64,000 nt of DNA from Punica granatum. Taxonomy: Eukaryota; Streptophyta; Magnoliopsida; Myrtales; Lythraceae. Shown in pieces: positions 33,729 through 45,700 of the stretch. The position numbers and the translations under genes are program-made. The notes beneath the pieces were generated by a model, which worked only from the letters and a program-made list of their open reading frames with translations, did no database searches and was not told where the DNA came from. Positions within the stretch are counted from its first letter, which is position 1. Every line of letters begins with the position of its first letter. The stretch covers positions 21,174,811 to 21,238,810 of the forward strand of contig NC_045128.1 of the NCBI RefSeq assembly GCF_007655135.1, given 5' to 3'.

Positions 33729-36530
33729 TCACGGATAATACTTCTTGATGGCGTCAGCGTTGACGGGAAGTGCATTTTCGGTGCCGTCCATATCGCTCAA
33801 AATAACTGCTCCCCCGGAGAAAGTCTCTTTGACGATGAAGGGACCGTCATATTTGTACGAGAACTTCCCTCGAGAATCGGGTGCGACATGTAAGACCTTT
33901 CTCAAGACATGGTCACCGGGATTGAACTCTCGGTGACGGACCTTGGTGTTGAATGCTCGAGCCATCCTTTGTTGGTAGCACTGTCCGTGGCATAGTGCCT
34001 TCAGCCTTTTCTCGTCGATGAGGTTTAACTGCTCGTATCGTTGTTTCGCCCACTTCGCTTTTGCGAGTTCGGCCTCGGCAAGGATCCTCATGGAAGGGAT
34101 CTCCACTTCGATTGGGAGGACTGCCTCCATGCCATAGACCAAGGAATACGGAGTTGCCCCAGTTGAAGTCCGTATGGATGTTCAGTACACCAAGAGTGCA
34201 TAGGGGAGCATCTCGTGCCAATCCTTGTAGTTCACCGTCATTTTTTCGATGATCTTCTTGATGTTCTTATTTGCCGCCTCCACTGCACCGTTCATTTGGG
34301 GACGGTATGGAGTGGAGTTGCGGTGTCAAATTTTGAATTGTGCACAGAGCTCGTCGATGACCTTATTATTCAGGTTCTTGGCGTTGCCCGTGATAATAGT
34401 CGCGGGGACCCCGTACTGGGCAATGACGTCTCGTCTGAGAAAACGGGCCACGGCTTTTGCGGTGACTGATGCGAGAGTGATGGCCTCGATCCATTTGGTG
34501 AAGTAATCAATTGCGACCAGGATAAACATGTGTCCGTTAGACGCTTTGGGGTTGATCGGGCCAATCACGTCCATCCCCCACATTGAGAAAGGCCACGGGG
34601 CTGTCATAGGGCGTAGTTCATTGGGCGGCGCCTTAATCTGATCGGCGTAAACTTGGCATCGATGACAATGCCTGACATGCTTTACACAATTAGTCTCCAT
34701 GGTGGACCAATAATAGCCTAAGCGCATAATCTTTTTAGCGAGCATGAGGCCATTCATATGGGGTCCACAATTTCCTCCATGCATTTCTTCCATAAGACGT
34801 CGCGATTCGTGTTCGTCGATGCACCGGAGGAGCGTGGAATCAAAGGAACGGCGGTATAGTATCTCGCCGCTTAGGAAGTAGTGCATCGCGAGACGTCTGA
34901 GTGTCTTTCGATCGCGGCGATCGGCGAACGAGGGGTATTGGCCCGTTTGTAGGAAGTTCCTGATGTCTTCGTACCACGGCTTCGCTTCGGACGCCTCAAT
35001 CGCGATGCAGTGGGCCGGGCCTTTGGCCACTTCGATTTCGAGAGGTTCGATGATGTTCCCCTCTGAGACGCTCGCCATAGACGCGAGTGTTGCGAGTGCG
35101 TCTGCGAATTGATTCTTCGCGCGCGGGGTGTAGGTGAATGAGATTTTCTCAAAGTTCTTCGCCAATTCCTCAAGGTACTCGTGGTACGTAACTAACTTCG
35201 TGTCTTTCGTCTTCCATTGCCCCAGCGTTTGGAAGATTGTGAGCATGGAGTCACCGAATACCTCTAACTCCTTCACCAAGAAATCGATCGCCGCTTGCAA
35301 ACCGAGGATGCACGCCTCGTACTCGGCCACATTATTGGTACAGGAGAAATCCACTTTTGCTGCGATCGGATAATGACGCCCGTCCGGGGATATCAAAACT
35401 GCCCCAACTCCTGATCCCACGGAGTTGACAGCCCCGTCGAAGTACATCTTCCATGTTGGCTCCTCCTTCTCTTCATCTACCTGGAGGATCCCTTCATCCG
35501 GGAAGTCCGTGTTAATCGGCGTGTCGTCGTCGATCGGGAATTCTGCTAGATGGTCGGCAATTGCCTGCCCCTTGATAGACGTGCGGGGCACGTATTCTAT
35601 GTCGTATTCCGTCAGCTGACAGCGCCATTTTGCGATGTTCCTCATGGAGGAGGGGCTATCGAGTAAATACCGCAGGGGGTCTGCTTTTGACAGCAAGCGG
35701 ATTGTGTGATAGAGCGTGTACTGTCGGAGTCTTTGCATGACCTATACCAACGCGCAACACATCTTCTCGATTTTCGGATAATTGGACTCCCCCTCAGTGA
35801 ACTTCTTGCTCAAGTAGTATATTGCCCTTTCCGTGCGCGTCAACTTGTCTTCTTGTCCTAGCATGCACCCTAAGGATTGCCGACGTACCGTGAGGTATAG
35901 AATGAGGGGCCGATTCGGTGCGGGTGGTATCAATATCGACGGCTGAATTAGGTAGGCCTTGATAGAGTCGAAGGCCTTCTGACACTCGTGGTCCCACTCC
36001 ATCGCTGCATTCTTACGGAGCAAGCGGAAGAGCAGTTGACACTTATTCGTCAGGTTTGCAATGAAACGCGCAATGTCGTTCAGCCGTCCCAAGAAGCCGC
36101 GTACTTCCCGAACCGTTGATGGCTGGGGAAGCTCTTTGATCGCCTTGACTTTGTCCGGATCCACTTCGATGCCGCGCTCACTGACCACGAACCCTAGCAG
36201 CTTTCCTGATCGGGCACCAAATGTGAATTTTGCCGAATTAAGCCGGAGCTTGTATTCTCTCGCTGCGTGGGGTCGAGTGCTGTCCCAATCTTCAAGGTGC
36301 GGGGCTCTTCTTCAGTGCCCACATTGATCTCCTCTGTCGACTCGACCGAGGTGATTTGATGATCCTCGAGGCGACGCAAACTCTCTTCTATCTCGGGCAC
36401 TTGACTGTCCTCGGGGAGCCCTTCCCCAAAGTATACGGGTTGGGGCTCACCGAGGCGCTCTTGGAATAGGTTCGAATCGAAGTGTCGAGGACTTGGATTC
36501 GGGTGGAGCTTGGAAATTCGAGAGAATTGT
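33729..36530 (-). pseudogene. Element C pol: RT remnant, RNase H, aRH, integrase
   Basis: In order on the minus strand: a short RT N-terminal part to about 36262; a deletion of about 660 bp that removes the RT palm including YVDD; the RT thumb (GFLGRLNDIARFIANL); Ty3-type RNase H (RPLILYLTVRRQSLGCMLGQ); archaeal-type RNase H (WKMYFDGAVNSVGSGVGAVL, FSCTNNVAEYEA); integrase with zinc binding H...H (MHGGNCGPHMNG) and CHRC, catalytic MDVIGP, an ITGNAKN box where Asp is expected instead of Gly, and the Glu in NGAVEAANKN; then a C-terminal GPFIV region ending at 33729. Nonsense codons: near 35740 (TGG to TAG), near 34327 and near 34180 (TGG to TGA). aRH is the diagnostic domain of the Tat clade. 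Confidence 0.92.
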
Positions 36531-36721
36531 CTTAGAAAATTTTATAGTGCTGCGAAATAGAGAATAGGAAAAGGAGATGAAACGCATGGGAATTTAAAAA
36601 ATGCTTGAGAGATTTCATTGATAATGTGAACATGAAGCCATAGTAGAAACCCCTATCTCGTCGTGTGGCGCATGGCTTATGCCGACACGCGGGGCACATC
36701 TTATACATAGATAAGCCTTAC
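36531..36721 (-). other. Candidate Ogre-type intron between gag-pro and pol, element C
   Basis: 191 nt. The gag-pro stop TAA is embedded in the proposed donor GTAAGG at 36721, so splicing would remove it. The proposed acceptor is TCTAAG ending at 36531, preceded by a pyrimidine-rich stretch near 36560-36580. By hand, joining the two sides keeps the frame open into the RT leader up to the RT deletion. A CAG 14-15 nt upstream of the chosen acceptor would give an in-frame stop. Family knowledge: Ogre elements splice an intron at this place. The boundaries are inferred. Confidence 0.45.
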
Positions 36722-39700
36722 ACATCGGCAATCACAGCCGAGTAGCGCGGGACTGAGGTCCAGTTGTCAAGCTCCTCATTTTCCTGCGCCAAGCGGATGT
36801 GGACCCCTGAAGGAATCTCCTCGGTGACGACGTACACGGCTGACGGAGCGGCAGGAGTGTCGTCCGAGTCCGAGGAAGGGCCGTCAAGGGTGGCCCCGAT
36901 GATGTGCGAAGGCTCGGGGAAGAAACGAGATAACGGGGGGACTGGAATGCCCCTGTTGAGCCTCCCGTAGTCTGCGGTGAGGCGATGGAGGTGGTGGCCC
37001 CTGCGGGCTTCGATGATTTCATGACAGGAGGGGCGAAAGCCGAGTCCCCTCTTGTGCTTGTATTCCTCAATTTCGATTGGGCGGCTGAACCCTTGTCTGC
37101 GTGCCCCGAGGCCGGTGTCGGGGACGTAGTTGTTGCGCAAAAGCACCTTCCCTGTCATGCGGTCGGTGCGGGATGGTCCAATCTCTCCGTAGTCTCGGAT
37201 GACGGAGATGGTTTCGAACGAATGGAATGAGAGGTTCTCGTCATCGCCGACGCTGATGTAGGGCACCGCTGTCTCTTTGTAGATGGCGTAATCCTCCTCT
37301 CCTTTCACCGTGATGATCTTCTCCTCGATGATGAATTTCAGCCTTTGGTGCAAAGAAGAGGGGACGGCGCCGGCCGAGTGGATCCAGGGCCTCCCGAGTA
37401 ACAGGCGGAACGCGTTCGGGATGTCGAGCACCTGGAACGTGACGCTGAATGAGCATGGGCCGATATCTATGAGGAGGTCGATCTCTCCGTTTACCTCCCT
37501 GCGCGAGCCGTCGAAGGCTCGGACAGCTGTTTTGCTCGGGCGGACTCGGTTGAGGTCCACGTTCATCTGCTTCAAGGTGGTCACCGGGCAAACGTTGAGC
37601 GCGGACCCATTGTCAATCATGACCCGGCCAATGATGTAGTTGTTGCATTTGCAGACAATGTGCAATGCCCACGAATGTGACCAGCCTTCGGACGGGAGCT
37701 CGTCGTCCGAGAACGAGATAGTGTTGGAGAAGATGGAACCAACAGTCTTCTCTATCCTATGCGGAGGCGTTTCCTTCGGGACCTGTGCCGAGGTCAGTAC
37801 TCGGAGGAGGGCTTCTCGGTGAGGTTCCGAGCCGAGGAGGAGGGCGAGCAATGAGATGTGGGCCGGGGACTTGGCCATTTGCTCGACCACTTTGTATTCG
37901 CTCGCCTTCATGATCTTCATGAATACTTCGGCTTCCTCTTCGGTCACCCTCTTGGACGGAAAAGGCGAGCTTTCGGGCGCTGCCCCAATTTCAGTGGCGG
38001 GCGCATTCCCTTTGTCCCTGGCCGTCGGGTTCTCGTATACCCGCCCCGAACGTGTCACCCCCATGACACTAAACTACTGCTCGACACTCCCCATACTTCC
38101 TTCGTAGGTCCAGGGGACCTCGCCGTCTGAGTATGGTTCCCAGGCGGGGATGTCTACGACGAACGGGGCCAGTGAGGCCACGTTTCCCATGAATCCGACT
38201 GTGGGTTCCTCGGGAGTGTAGTCGATCACGAAGAGAAGGGGGTTGTCTTGCGTGTCTTCGTCCCTCCCTGAGGCGCATATGGAGATCATGTTGATGGAAG
38301 GCCCCGAACTCGGCCTATGGTTCGGGAGGGGGTTGTCCTGCACATTCGGGGGCCTGACGGCATTGAAGGTGAGCCTGTTGCTGTTGATCCTCCTTTGGAT
38401 CTCATCTCGCAACCTCCAACAATTATCGAGAGTGTGCCCTGGCGCGCCTTGATGATACTCGCAGCGTTTAGATTGATCCTGAACGAACAGGTCAAAATTC
38501 GGGCCTGGGGATATCGGTCGAATCTGATCGCCCGCAAGGAGCTGAAAATATATATGAGAAAGGGGAGCAGGTAGTAGTGTGTATTGTCTGCGGGGTCGGT
38601 TCTGTGTGCCGCCGGCCTGCGGACCCTGCAAAGTAAGGTTCTGCTGCGCCGGTGGAGGGGCTCTCGACACCGGGGGCCTAGGTTGAGAGGGCTGAGCCGA
38701 CGCGGGTGCGTAGTGGTCGTACGGTTGTGAGGTCATTGGCGACGGGACCGGCGGGGCCGAGTAGTAAATCGACTAAGGTTGGTGCTGTGGGGGCGGAGGG
38801 AAATAGGTAGGAGCGACAATCAGTGAGGTCGTGAGATTCATCGAATATTGTTGGGACGTCTGATGTGCCGTATTGACGGCGTTAACGGAGACTTCTTTCC
38901 CTCTCCTTCCGCTGGAAGACGGCGACGTTGCGGGGACCTTCTTCGACGGATCTTCTCCTTTACTGGCGGGGCCTTCCATCCTGCCGAGCTTGATCCCCAA
39001 GTCAAGCTTTTTCCCGGCTTCGATGAGGTCGGAGAACGAGGAAGTGTGGGCCAACAGGTGTGAATAATACACCCCCTCAGTGTGGAGTGAAACAGCTGAA
39101 TCTGTTGCGTTTCACTGATCGGGGGGATGTGTTTCGTCTCTTGGGCACGCCACTTAGTAGCATATTCCTCGAACCTTTGGCCCCGTGCCATCTCTTTTGT
39201 GCTCAACTCCAGGAGGGTAGAAGGCGCTTCCGCGCAATACCGGTATTGGTCAATGAACTTCCGGGAAAGGTCAGCCCACGTCGAAATGTCCTTGGCCCTC
39301 AGTGACATGAACCAATTGAGAGCGGATCCCGACAGGCTGTCTTGGAAGGAGTGGATGACAAACTCTTCGTACTCCCAATACTGTAGCATCTTCCCCCGGT
39401 AATGGCGAAGGTGGTGGCGTGGATCCGTCGTGCCCTCGTAGGTTTTGAACTCTGGGATCTTGAACTTCGGGGGCAGCTGCATGCCCGGGAATAGGCTACA
39501 GTCGCCGTAGCGCGCGTCGTGTCGAGCATCACTCACTTGTAGGGCTCGTATCGTCTCCTCTATTCGCTTCAATCTATGTTCTTGTTCGACGTCAGCCTCG
39601 GGGAAGAAGTGCGTTGGTGAGGCGAACTGGGCCGCATGAGTCGGCGTGCCTGGTTCGTGGAAGGTACTGTTTATAGGGGGCGGTGCCTGGTAAGAGAGGC

Positions 39701-40370
39701 CGACATGGGGTTGTAGAGACGGGTACGGAGGAAGTTCCGCAGCTTGAGGGTGAGTCAGAGCAGGTGCACTTGATGCCGGGAAGACCATCTGTGGAGGCGC
39801 TGTATAGGCCGCGGCTGGGACCGGTATAGAGATAGGAGGAGGTGCGGACAGGGCCTGCTCCGAGGACAGGAATGTCGCCGGTGGAAGAGGGACGGCCGTG
39901 GGGGCCGGTGGTGGCAGATATGGGCTGGTGAAAGGGTGACCCATGGACGTATGCAGTGTTGGTGGCGCGGGCCCATCCATGTTCTCCGGGGCTTGAGTCG
40001 GCAGAACCCAAGGAGTCGGGTCGACTATTGGCCCTTGTCCCGGTGGAGGCGTGGTGCTCGAGGATGTACAGTTTGGTCCTCTAAGCAGGGCGAGCAGCTC
40101 TGCCATGTTGGTAGCCATTTGGTTGACCGTGCCCTCGAGTGCCGTGATGCGGGCTTGGTCGTCGGAGGCGGATGATGTCAGCGAGACTAGTGGAAGGGGC
40201 GCGCCTGAAGACGTCGGGGGCGGGAGATGTGTCGGAGGGGCGCCCAAATACGCCGGGAGTATGCCTGCAGGAGTTGGAGGCGGCGGAGCGTGCATCGGGG
40301 GTGGTTGAGAATAAGCCGGAGCCGGTGGGTTGACTTCTTCGGAGATATCGACTCGATCCCCTTCCGCCAT
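36718..40370 (-). pseudogene. Element C gag-pro polyprotein (few lesions)
   Basis: Starts MAEGDRVDISEEVN at 40370, with a proline-rich N-terminus, a coiled coil, the gag core (IPEFKTYEGTTDPRHHLRHY, SFQDSLSGSALNWF), a zinc knuckle (CEYHQGAPGHTLDNC), protease (MIDNGSALNVCP, LLGRPWIHSAGAVP) and a G-patch-like segment (TGLGARRQG). Lesions: one lost C near 39070 (frameshift relative to B), CAG-to-TAG at about 38773 and CAG-to-TAG at about 38072. Full length would be about 1,215 codons. The stop at 36718 lies in the candidate splice donor. The DNG triad matches the D-[ST/N]-G retropepsin motif. Confidence 0.92.
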
Positions 40371-40684
40371 CTTGAGACGTTGACGAGTCGGGTAACGGTG
40401 CGACGCCAGTTGCGATCACCTAGATTCCAGGAGTGTGTAAGGGCAACATCGACATTTTGAGATGACAAGTACGGAATAAATAAAGGGGCAAGATGCATGA
40501 GATGCATGAGCTTTCGAAATGCTAATGTCATTACATTGATTTGATTCGAGTTCCATAGTTTTGCAAAATACAACGCACGAAATAAAAGGAACATAAACGT
40601 AAAGCCGACATCCCTTTGTGCCCGGTGGCCGTTTGATAGCAGCGTAGGTCCGAGTGAGGGCAAAAACGGGCGCGTACGCTAATC
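40371..40684 (-). other. Spacer between ORF1 and gag, element C
   Basis: About 310 bp, conserved in B (25662-25975) and D (54101-54421). It contains repeated ATG-rich text 'catgcatctcatgcatc' in the sense direction. No supported gene. Confidence 0.6.
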
Positions 40685-42190
40685 CTAGGGGTGAGAGATC
40701 TCGAGCGCCCTTGCACGCAATCGGTCCAACCTCGCGGTCAAACGGGCCATCTCCCTGTCTAAGTGCGCGACTCGGGCGCGTGCTCGAGCTAACTCCGTCT
40801 GAAGCTCCCTGTAGTTCGAGACCTCCGCGCGAGAGTCGACGAGCTCGCAACGAAGCCTATCTCGTTCCTCCCTGATGGCCCGTAGCTCTGCGCGCATAGC
40901 CGCTTGGGTAGAGCTTTCGGCTTCGGGAGCGGGGGTAGGTGCAGCTCAGGAAGTCGGGGTGGCCTGGGACCGTTGCAGCGATGTCGATCCCTACAAATAG
41001 AATCGGGCCACGTATGCTGATGTGGCGGAGAATGCTCGCTCTTCGTCGGTGGGGTGCTCGGGAAAGTACAAACGCTGTATGGTGCAAGCGCCCCGTTGAC
41101 GATGGATCTCCCGAATCTGTAAGAATCTTGCGGGGGCCGTGGATGTGGAGTCGGCCCACTGGATGCGGTAGGGTAGGCGGTCCGCCTCGGCGGGAATGTC
41201 CTGTAAGCCGCCGAGTTGTCTGATTACTCGGCCGGGGAACACGAGTGTGCTCCCCAAGTGGCCGAGAAGGGGGACTCCCACAATTCTGGGACATCCTGTG
41301 ATCACGGGGCCGCCGGGATTCCATCGAGCGACCCATAGGAATCGTGCGGGCGTCAACTCGCGACAAAAGTGCCTCCATTCTGAGAAGCTGTGCTCGGGAG
41401 GTGGGATGACCAGTGCCAGGCGCTCGATCAGCGAACGCTCGTCAGTGATGTAGGAGAACGGATGTGAAGAGCAAAAGGGGCGGACATGCGCGAGAAGCTA
41501 AATCTGCAGTAGGTGAGGGGATCCTCTTATCCTGTCGCGCCGAACCTCTCTAGCATAGTCTAGAGACCGAACGGTCTCGGCTAACAAAGCCTCCACGTAA
41601 CTATGGCCTTCCACCGCTTGGAGGACGACTTGGGCTATAGCCCCATTAATGAGGTTCGGCGAGTACAGAAACAAGAGAGTGCCGAAGACCAAGAGCAGGA
41701 ATCCGTGACACTCGTCGCGCTGATAGGATGCCGTCGAAGGTGTCAATGCGCGGAGGAGCGTCCAATCGTTGAGCCATGTGATCCTGATGCCGTGGTCCCA
41801 TCCTTGATGAAGCTCTTGGTGGATTTCTTGGGTGGGTCTGCCGAGGAGATTGGAGAGCTGACTCCGAATGGTGGCGAACGGGTTGGGCACGAAGATGCCT
41901 TGGGTCGTGGGCGTAGGCGTGGGCCTTTGGATGAGCGCCGTGTACTCTTCGATTGTGGGCGCCAACTCCGTCCCGTGAAAGTTGAATACTACATGTTCGG
42001 GGTCCCAAAATTCGATGGCGGTCCTCAAGAAGATCCAATCCACCGGAGTTTCGGTGAACATAATCATATCTCCGATGATGCCCTGAATGAAGGCGTGAAC
42101 CACCGGCCGGAGAGTCCTCCAAATGCGCATGATATCTTGTCTTGGCGGTGTGATTGCTTCGAGCCTGAAATCGGGAAACGCGCGGTCCAT
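40685..42190 (-). pseudogene. Element C ORF1: DUF7745/plant-mobile-domain-like, 501 codons
   Basis: ATG at 42190 (MDRAFPDFRLEAITPPRQD). One reading frame spans the whole 501 codons with only three in-frame stops, at about 41495 (TGG to TAG), about 40988 (CAG to TAG) and about 40950 (CGA to TGA), all transitions from C or G. The N-terminal globular domain carries EFWDPEHVVFNFHGTELAPT. A second conserved segment follows (ARFLWVARWNPGGPVITGCP). The C-terminal about 70 residues (MRAELRAIREERDRLRCELV onward) form a coiled coil, suggesting multimerisation. It lies upstream of gag, as ORF1 does in Ogre elements. Function unknown. Confidence 0.85.
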
Positions 42191-42769
42191 CCTTACCTAA
42201 ATGGAGGAGATGTCGGCTTAACGCCTTAAGAATCAAATCAATGTAATGCCCTAAGTTTTTTGAAAATAATGCATGCAGTGCGGAAAGATAAACTACAGCC
42301 GTGTTCTTTACAGTACATCACTCTTTCTTACAAAACAACAAAATGCCCGTCCTAAAAAAACTACGGGCCGACTCAAAGACTCAATGTTTGGGTCGATTGA
42401 CGGCGTGGAGGCAAAGATGGGTCCAGCATGACGGTCCTTGTGTATGCATGGTTTTCGGTGCTACTGAGATAACCGCTAACTAGGGATGGGGGCTCCCGAT
42501 ACAAGGGTGTGAATTCCTTGAAATCGAGCGAGGATCTTTGGGGTCCGGTTCGGTGGCATAGCCGACTCGATCCGTTCCCTTACTCGGATCCTCTGACTAA
42601 CTTAGTTTCCTATTTTGGTGCCCGTGGGATTTCGGACAAGGTGCCTAAGAACCCGCTAGAATGATGCGATGCAAATGCAAGAAATAAATGTGCTTAAGAA
42701 TAAATGTACGGAAAGCGGTAAATAAACATGCAAGCAAGCAAACGGGATCGAGCCCGAACCCTCTAAGTT
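42191..42769 (-). other. 5' leader of element C
   Basis: Non-coding, between PBS and ORF1. It is conserved with the leaders of A, B and D, including 'gtgaattccttgaaatcgag' and the AAAGCGGTAAAT motif. Confidence 0.75.
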
Positions 42770-42787
42770 TCCCCAGTGGAGTCGCCA
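42770..42787 (-). promoter_or_regulatory. PBS of element C (tRNA-Arg type)
   Basis: The minus strand reads TGGCGACTCCACTGGGGA, 3 nt from LTR_d. Confidence 0.85.
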
Positions 42788-42790
42788 AGC

Positions 42791-45700
42791 TGTGTGCGCA
42801 CCCGAATTTCACCTCGTCGGGGCACGCACGCGCGAAGCCTATGCATCGCGGCTTGGGAGTGTCCACTTTCCTGGGGATGCGTGACTGACACGCGTCAGAA
42901 GGAGTCGCCACTTACTGTTTACGACCCGTAGGTCGAGGGCCGTTGAGTCGCCCGGGTCTTGGGGTACGAGATACACCTAAATGCCAAGGCAATGGTCATG
43001 CGGAACCGAAAATTCCGAATTCGGGGGTTCTATTACGTGCGGGCCTATATCCCGCACGCCCTTTCGGTACTCTAGTTTGCGAGGCTTGCCGTTTTGTTTA
43101 TTTACCGCGTGATTTAGGGTTGCACTTGACTCGCCCGTTTTGACACCGTAAAATCGATGAATTGATCAAGTTGGGCCAAGAATCCGAAAGATGAGTAGGC
43201 TCATGTGTCGAGGAATCGGTTCACTATCTTAGCGTTACAGTTCGTCGAACCATGATGGTCGATTCGCTGCGCGAACCAAAACCGCGAGTATTCGAGCTTA
43301 CTCATCTCTTGGTAGCGATAGATCGACTTGACCGGTTCGACACTCGGACCTCTCGCTCACCGATCGGGGATCCTTACAAGTGAATGAGTGAGTGTACAGA
43401 TAAAAACCTCGCAACGTTCTCTCGAATAATTACAAAGTGTAACTGAATAAGTAAATGAATCCCGATCGATTTGCATTGGGCCAATATTCCGCTCCGGCTC
43501 ACCGTATGTTTTGAATGACCGATAAATGAATTAAGGCAACGCGGGCTCAAGGAGCCGAGGGTCGGGTCCGATCGATCCAACGGTTTACAGGAGAACCGAT
43601 TAGTTCCCGCCGTAACCGTTGGACCGATCGAGCTCCTGGGTGATATCTAAACACGTTTCACACACCCAATCCAAATTGCCTTCCACATAGGCCAATTTGG
43701 AGTGTGATGGTGACCCGAGGCTAGATCCCATTCCTCACTCGGGTTGCACGCGCTCAGTGAGTTAGGAGGCGTTGGACCTCATGTTCGGTGATTTGAGGCG
43801 TTGGACCCCGTGCAACACGTAACTTATGGGCTCGGATCCGAACCGCAACAAATCAGCAAAAGCAAATGGAAAACATAAGAAAACTGATAAAACTGACGAA
43901 AAACAGACAATAACTGACAAATACCGGTGAATACAGACAAGTGGTGTATTAAGTCGAGTGTACGTGATTTAATCAGTTATTAACCGGGGTTGATTAACAA
44001 ACAATGCGTCTAACCTAGGCAAACATAGATGGTGGACTAGAATAGGGTTCTAAGCAAATTACATGTGTGTATTTGTTTTAAGACTCTTGTTCAGTGAGGT
44101 GTCACTACAGTTTCACCGAATTAGCCAAACTCGTATTTTGACCCTAGATTGGAATCTAGCATTCCGCCTATCCATTATCTAATGTTTGTTTAAGTCAAAT
44201 GCACGATTAATTCGGTTCTTCATGTTTTGTAACTGAAGTAAAATGTTCACCACCGAATCTACGATAGGAAGATAGAAACACCGAAAGTGAACGAAATGGT
44301 CCGTACGAATGAAACTCGCACCCGAACGGGTTGCCCCTTTTCATTCGTAGATCGAGGTGTTTCCAACCCCCTAACGCCTAAGGTATCGGTGAATCACCGA
44401 ATGACGATTATGCCCTTGGGTAATAAAATTGTGATGTTCGTGTACAAATTGAAGATCGCGTCTCACGAAGAAGTCTAAGGAGGACTCACGTGTCTTGACT
44501 CGAGCCGCCTCAAATCGGGCCCGGACTCGAGTCATAGCGCGCGAGTACTCGTTAGACGTCAATTCTATTTGTGTTACGCGTCTCGGTATTTTGAAATCAT
44601 GTGCTTTTAAAGGAAAGAGCATTTTCGCCGTTCCGTGAATCATCTATGCGTTTACGAATTAATAGTCAATTCATCCGGTTATTTAGTCCAAGTGGTTTGA
44701 TTAGCCGAATGATACGTCCCATTTATTCCGTTTGTGGAATTGTTCGACGATTATCAGTTTACATCATAACCGCGGATTCGATGGGTGGTCATCCGAAACT
44801 AACACCTCTAATAAATAATTGATACATGGTCGACAATTAAATGGAAAGTACAATTACAAACAACTCTAAGAACCGACTTCCAAACGGAGTAAGAGGCCGA
44901 CCTAGACTCGAGGAGAGACACGGGACACTCGATCACATCTCGAAGGAAGTAGCCGAACGTTTCTTTGGCTCGTCCCCGGATCTTGGGCGGTCTCTTACGC
45001 CGATTTCAATAGTTTCTTACATGCCTCATGTGATGGCACGACTCAGCAAAGTCGTGGAGAAGAATGGCACGTCTAGGAAGTCGGATGCACCCGGCTAGCG
45101 TCCTTGGGACCCGACTCTTCGTACAACCAAAACACGATGATGGAGGCTTCAAATGGAAAAACTAAGCCCAGAAATGGACTTAGTGGGTAGGAAATATGTA
45201 GGCTAGGGAGTTTGGTGATTTTTGGTTTAAGTCGAGTCGGGTGGTCACCGGAATACCGGTGGTTTTTCGGTGATTTTGGCCGGTTTTGGCCTTGGCACGG
45301 GCTGGACGAAGGTGAGGGAGTGGGCTGGAGCTTGAGAGGTTTTTGGAGAGATTGGCTTGAGAGAGAATAAAGTTGAAGAAGTCATTAGGGTTAATGATGG
45401 ATGGGAACTTATAGGCTAGCTTAATGGTGTGCTTTGATGAAGTTCATCGCGGTTAGAGACCCAAAGCATGGGCTGCCGAAAATATCAAGGGTGATTAGGG
45501 TGGGGTTTGTGAGTGGAAGGTTGATGGGAGTTGATGGGTGTGATAGGAAGTGATAGATGTAAGAGGGAAATTTGAATTTGTGGTGGGGAGAGCTTGGAGG
45601 GATTGAGCCGCCGGCCATAGGGGTTGAGCTGTGGCTTGGGGCGGTCAAGTCGGAGCCATGGGTTTGAGCCGCGGCTTGGGGTTGAGCCGTGGCTTGGTGG

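Noticed and set aside
38838..40370. Single 510-codon ORF as a complete gag
   Set aside because: Its last ~80 residues are out of frame after a one-base loss near 39070. The true gag-pro continues in another frame.
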